NCBI GenBank assembly: GCA_914767715.1
Contig: OU612074.1
Coordinates: 14,246,062-14,310,061, forward strand
Length of the DNA stretch: 64,000 nt
Direction of reading: 5' to 3'
Source of the DNA: Membranipora membranacea
Taxonomy: Eukaryota; Bryozoa; Gymnolaemata; Cheilostomatida; Membraniporidae
A program made the position numbers and the translations under genes. The notes beneath the pieces are model-generated. The model did not search any database. It was given only the letters and a program-made list of their open reading frames with translations, and was not told where the DNA came from. Below are positions 62,101 to 64,000 of this stretch, in pieces; position 1 is the first letter of the stretch, and every line of letters begins with the position of its first letter.

Positions 62101-63328
62101 TTCTATTATTTTGTTTTTCTTAATGGCTGATTTTGCAAAACATTCGCATCGAATGAAAATTATGCCAATAAAGTGAAAAAAAGAAGGTTCTGTCTCAGTC
62201 TGAAGACTGAGGAACAAAGGGTACGGCCGCCATATTCAGCGCCTAGTTGATCTCAGATGAAAGGCAGGTTGGAGTCAGAGTGGTGATGTCATGTCAGCCA
62301 GCTCACACTGCTGATCGACATTGAGATGTGAGTCTCACGGTACTAGTGGCAGGGTCAGAAGAAGGGCAAATTCAGTTTAATTTTGCAATTGTCAGTTTAG
62401 AAGCATCAGCACATTTGCTGTTTGCTGTTTAGTAAGAAACAGAAGATTAGGCTGCCCCTAAAAATGCCCAAAATCATGATTTTTAGGGTGTGATACATCC
62501 TAGAAGTGACAGACTTCCTGAACTTGAGTGTGCAGAAAGCTGCCAAAAACTGAAAACTGGCACTTATCACCCATTGGCAGTGACATTTTGATCTTAGCCA
62601 AAAGACTGAAAGTCAGATTTGACAAAAAATGGTTCAGGTTACGTTGTCCGGCTATGTTGAACAGTTGGATATATGGATTAATCGTTGAAATAGCGCAGTA
62701 TGATTACTAGCAGTCTCAAACGCTTGGGACTCACTACCACCACACCCGCACCATCTACACACACAATGTTATCAGATCATACAATCAGGAAGGACAAGTC
62801 CAGCAAGCTTATCGACAACACAAATCTTACCACTGTATACTGGAGGAGCTGACTACAATAAATATGACATTCCTGGTCCGTAAATATTTGTAACCTTAAC
62901 AAAGGAAACTATGCACAGTCTATTATGCAACATTTTACTGGAGTTCATATCTGTTTTCACCTCTGATTTGAACATGAGGCAAAAAAATTTTTGTATTTGA
63001 AATTTTTTGTGTAGGTGCAAATATAAAAGAAATTAATTCATACTACATAGAACATCAATCAGCACAAAAATCAAGTCGACTTTCTTTTTAGCAATAGTGA
63101 AGGCGTGAACAGAGTGTATTTCGAGTACATTTTTACAACCTGAGTTCATGTGAGTAAGTTTCACAATATTGAACAGTTGTTTTCAGATCAAAATAATTTA
63201 GCAATGTTAAGCAACAAGTACAAGTGTACATACTGCCTAGAATTCCATATAGCAATAACTGTATTTACCTGTACAAATAAGAATATGACGCTGACAAGCA
63301 GAATCGCCACAAACAGAGACACCTTCAT
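50178..63328 (-). CDS. Secreted ADAM/ADAMTS-like metalloprotease with six-Cys modules
   Basis: Nineteen exons: 63269..63328, 62831..62852, 61664..61866, 61063..61149, 60465..60612, 59580..59686, 58828..58977, 58113..58267, 57787..57839, 57350..57491, 56661..56822, 55716..55864, 55326..55438, 54678..54762, 54121..54294, 52912..53184, 51958..52173, 51178..51414, 50178..50362. They total 2721 bases with every phase matching: 906 residues. Residues 1-20 are a signal peptide. An M12B-type prodomain (DGRRRFKIRALGEDIELNLR...LSHDLVIEP) ends near EKR, a likely processing site. The catalytic domain (about 190-430) carries the zinc motif HEVGHLLGMSHD and a Met-turn CNFDDAYIMGD. An ADAM-type cysteine-rich region (QCQIRFG...CYKLTC...APGTPCG...VCWQGAC) follows. 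Five modules with six cysteines (C-x12-13-C-x10-12-C-x8-CC-x6-C), joined by Asn-Pro-rich linkers, end the protein. No disintegrin, thrombospondin or membrane segment is seen. It should act outside the cell on matrix or surface proteins. The modules resemble ShKT domains, but the assignment is tentative. Exon 4 uses a weak donor (GTCAGT). Confidence 0.9.
50399..50568 (-). mobile_element. tRNA-derived SINE, partial copy in intron 18
   Basis: Body matches 47665..47885 from TCTGTCTCTGTCCGAAGACT onward; most of the tRNA-like head is deleted. Flanked by copies of TAAACCTCCACCTGA (50352 and 50570), a probable target duplication. Confidence 0.75.
50590..50828 (-). repeat. Interspersed repeat R, copy 3
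   Basis: Minus-strand copy of the repeat at 38085..38372, in intron 18. It lies between two direct repeats of about 19 bases (at 50570 and 50828), so it inserted by a process that duplicates the target. Confidence 0.75.
51087..51150. repeat. ~20-bp tandem repeat
   Basis: Three copies of AGCTTGCAATAGCTTNCAAC next to the donor of exon 18. Confidence 0.75.
51415..51640. repeat. TATTGATATT-rich low-complexity stretch
   Basis: Intron 17 sequence built of many loose copies of ATATTGATATT and its complement, able to fold on itself. Confidence 0.7.
53700..53790 (-). mobile_element. tRNA-like SINE head, second family
   Basis: The minus strand reads GGGATAGCTCAGTGTTGGG (A box) and CCTGGGTTAGAGCCCC (B-box like). 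Different from the SINE at 47665. In intron 15. Confidence 0.5.
53837..53970. mobile_element. Short MITE-like inverted-repeat element, copy 1
   Basis: AAACTAGGTAATGACTAG at the left pairs with CTAGTCATTACATAGTTT-type sequence at the right. The inner part (GAGCGCTCAAA, GGGATAGCTGGTAGT) is related to 57195..57305. In intron 15. Confidence 0.55.
56290..56365 (+). mobile_element. tRNA-like SINE head
   Basis: GATAGCGCAAATAATCACATG resembles a worn A box and CCCGGGTTCAATCCC is a good B box, on the plus strand, in intron 11. It cannot form a complete tRNA. Confidence 0.4.
57195..57305. mobile_element. Short MITE-like inverted-repeat element, copy 2
   Basis: CTCAAACTGTCCCGGGATAT and CTACCAGCTGTCCCAGCAC...GTTTGAG form inverted repeats around a short centre. 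Related to 53837..53970. In intron 10. Confidence 0.55.
62188..62300 (-). mobile_element. tRNA-derived SINE, 3' fragment in intron 2
   Basis: Matches the SINE body from TCTGTCTCAGTCTGAAGACT through GGCCGCCATATTCAGCGCC; the tRNA-like head is missing. Confidence 0.65.
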
Positions 63329-64000
63329 ATTGTCAGCTGTTGTCTGCGTACCTAATTGTGGTCTTAATGTCAAATGATATGGTAATTGTTAACTATTACA
63401 ATTGACACATAAACAGCTGTGGTACTTTCGCTTTGTCTCTCCTTGGATGGTCTTTAGTACACATGCACTCGTTTAATATGATAAGATGCGGCATGAGCTT
63501 AATCTCAATGACACAAGCTTGTTGCTGGTTAATTCTGGCATTGATAAACATTCAGGTAAAATACTCGTAGATGAATATGTTGATTGAAGTTTTCAATGCA
63601 TCTGATCACGAGACAAATACAATTTACTCCAAAATTATTTATTTTCACTATAATAACATCAACAGATGACTCTTGTTAAAATAGAGTATAACCTCCAAAA
63701 TCCTCTGATCAATTCCAAAAATGAATAATATATTGGCCAAATGACATACCTCATTGCATGCATACATCTCATTGCAACGATATTAAGTGTATGCATGTGA
63801 CAGAAATACATCGATGAGGCATGTGAGAAAATTGACTCTCGGGCAGAATTCAACCAGATTAATAAAATCAAGGAAGAAAGTTATTTTCGGCTGACCAAAT
63901 CTACATTGTGCATGTGCAACCGATCAGTTCAGGTTGGTTTTCTTTACTAACACCGTAGTGTTTGGATTAATTCGAATGTGCTTGAGTTCTCAAACTGAAT
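63329..64000. other. 5' flank of the metalloprotease gene
   Basis: Expected to contain its promoter and 5' UTR. I see no clear TATA box and no other gene up to the window edge. Confidence 0.5.

Overview
The window is invertebrate animal nuclear DNA: AT-rich, with GT-AG introns, secreted and membrane multidomain proteins, tRNA-derived SINEs, MITEs, a solo LTR and LINE relics. The domain set (NHL propeller, M12B metalloprotease with six-cysteine modules, IGFBP-type module) suits an early-branching metazoan such as a sponge or cnidarian, but the species cannot be fixed from sequence alone. All protein-coding genes I can support lie on the minus strand and are transcribed right to left.

Region 0.5-35.4 kb is a tandem array. 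It holds one broken gene (P1, 573..3148) and five intact paralogues: G1 6289..9696, G2 11444..14870, G3 18670..21694, G4 24557..28023 and G5 30168..33730. Each has the same five exons with matching splice phases. They are a signal peptide (17 codons), a short linker, one ~917-bp exon coding an NHL-type beta-propeller, one exon coding an almost pure Glu/Arg/Lys helix followed by a transmembrane segment, and a 25-residue cytoplasmic tail. The charged stalk is coded by an in-frame 24-bp minisatellite (unit ERKEREEK). Its length is about 168, 170, 34, 105 and 144 residues in G1-G5, and it is absent from P1. I infer a family of type I cell-surface NHL proteins held at different distances from the membrane. 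This is the most unusual thing in the window. Mosaic relationships among the copies, swapped first exons and upstream regions, NHL relics beside LINE fragments, and shared LTR and MITE insertions show repeated duplication and exchange.

Region 35.4-39.3 kb has no gene I can support; it carries a tRNA-like sequence, a perfect 33-bp palindrome and an interspersed repeat. Region 39.3-46.0 kb is a three-exon gene for a secreted protein with a complete 12-cysteine IGFBP-type N-terminal module and a long Thr/Ser/Pro-rich tail; its second intron is 5.3 kb and full of repeats. Region 46.0-50.2 kb is intergenic with SINE and LINE relics.

Region 50.2-63.3 kb is a 19-exon gene for a secreted ADAM/ADAMTS-like (M12B) metalloprotease of 906 residues. 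It has a prodomain, the zinc site HEVGHLLGMSHD, an ADAM-type cysteine-rich region and five C-terminal six-cysteine modules on symmetric 1-1 phase exons, two of them nearly identical. The last ~0.7 kb shows no gene.

Exon models were built by hand from splice signals, reading-frame phase and comparison between paralogues; no transcript data were available.
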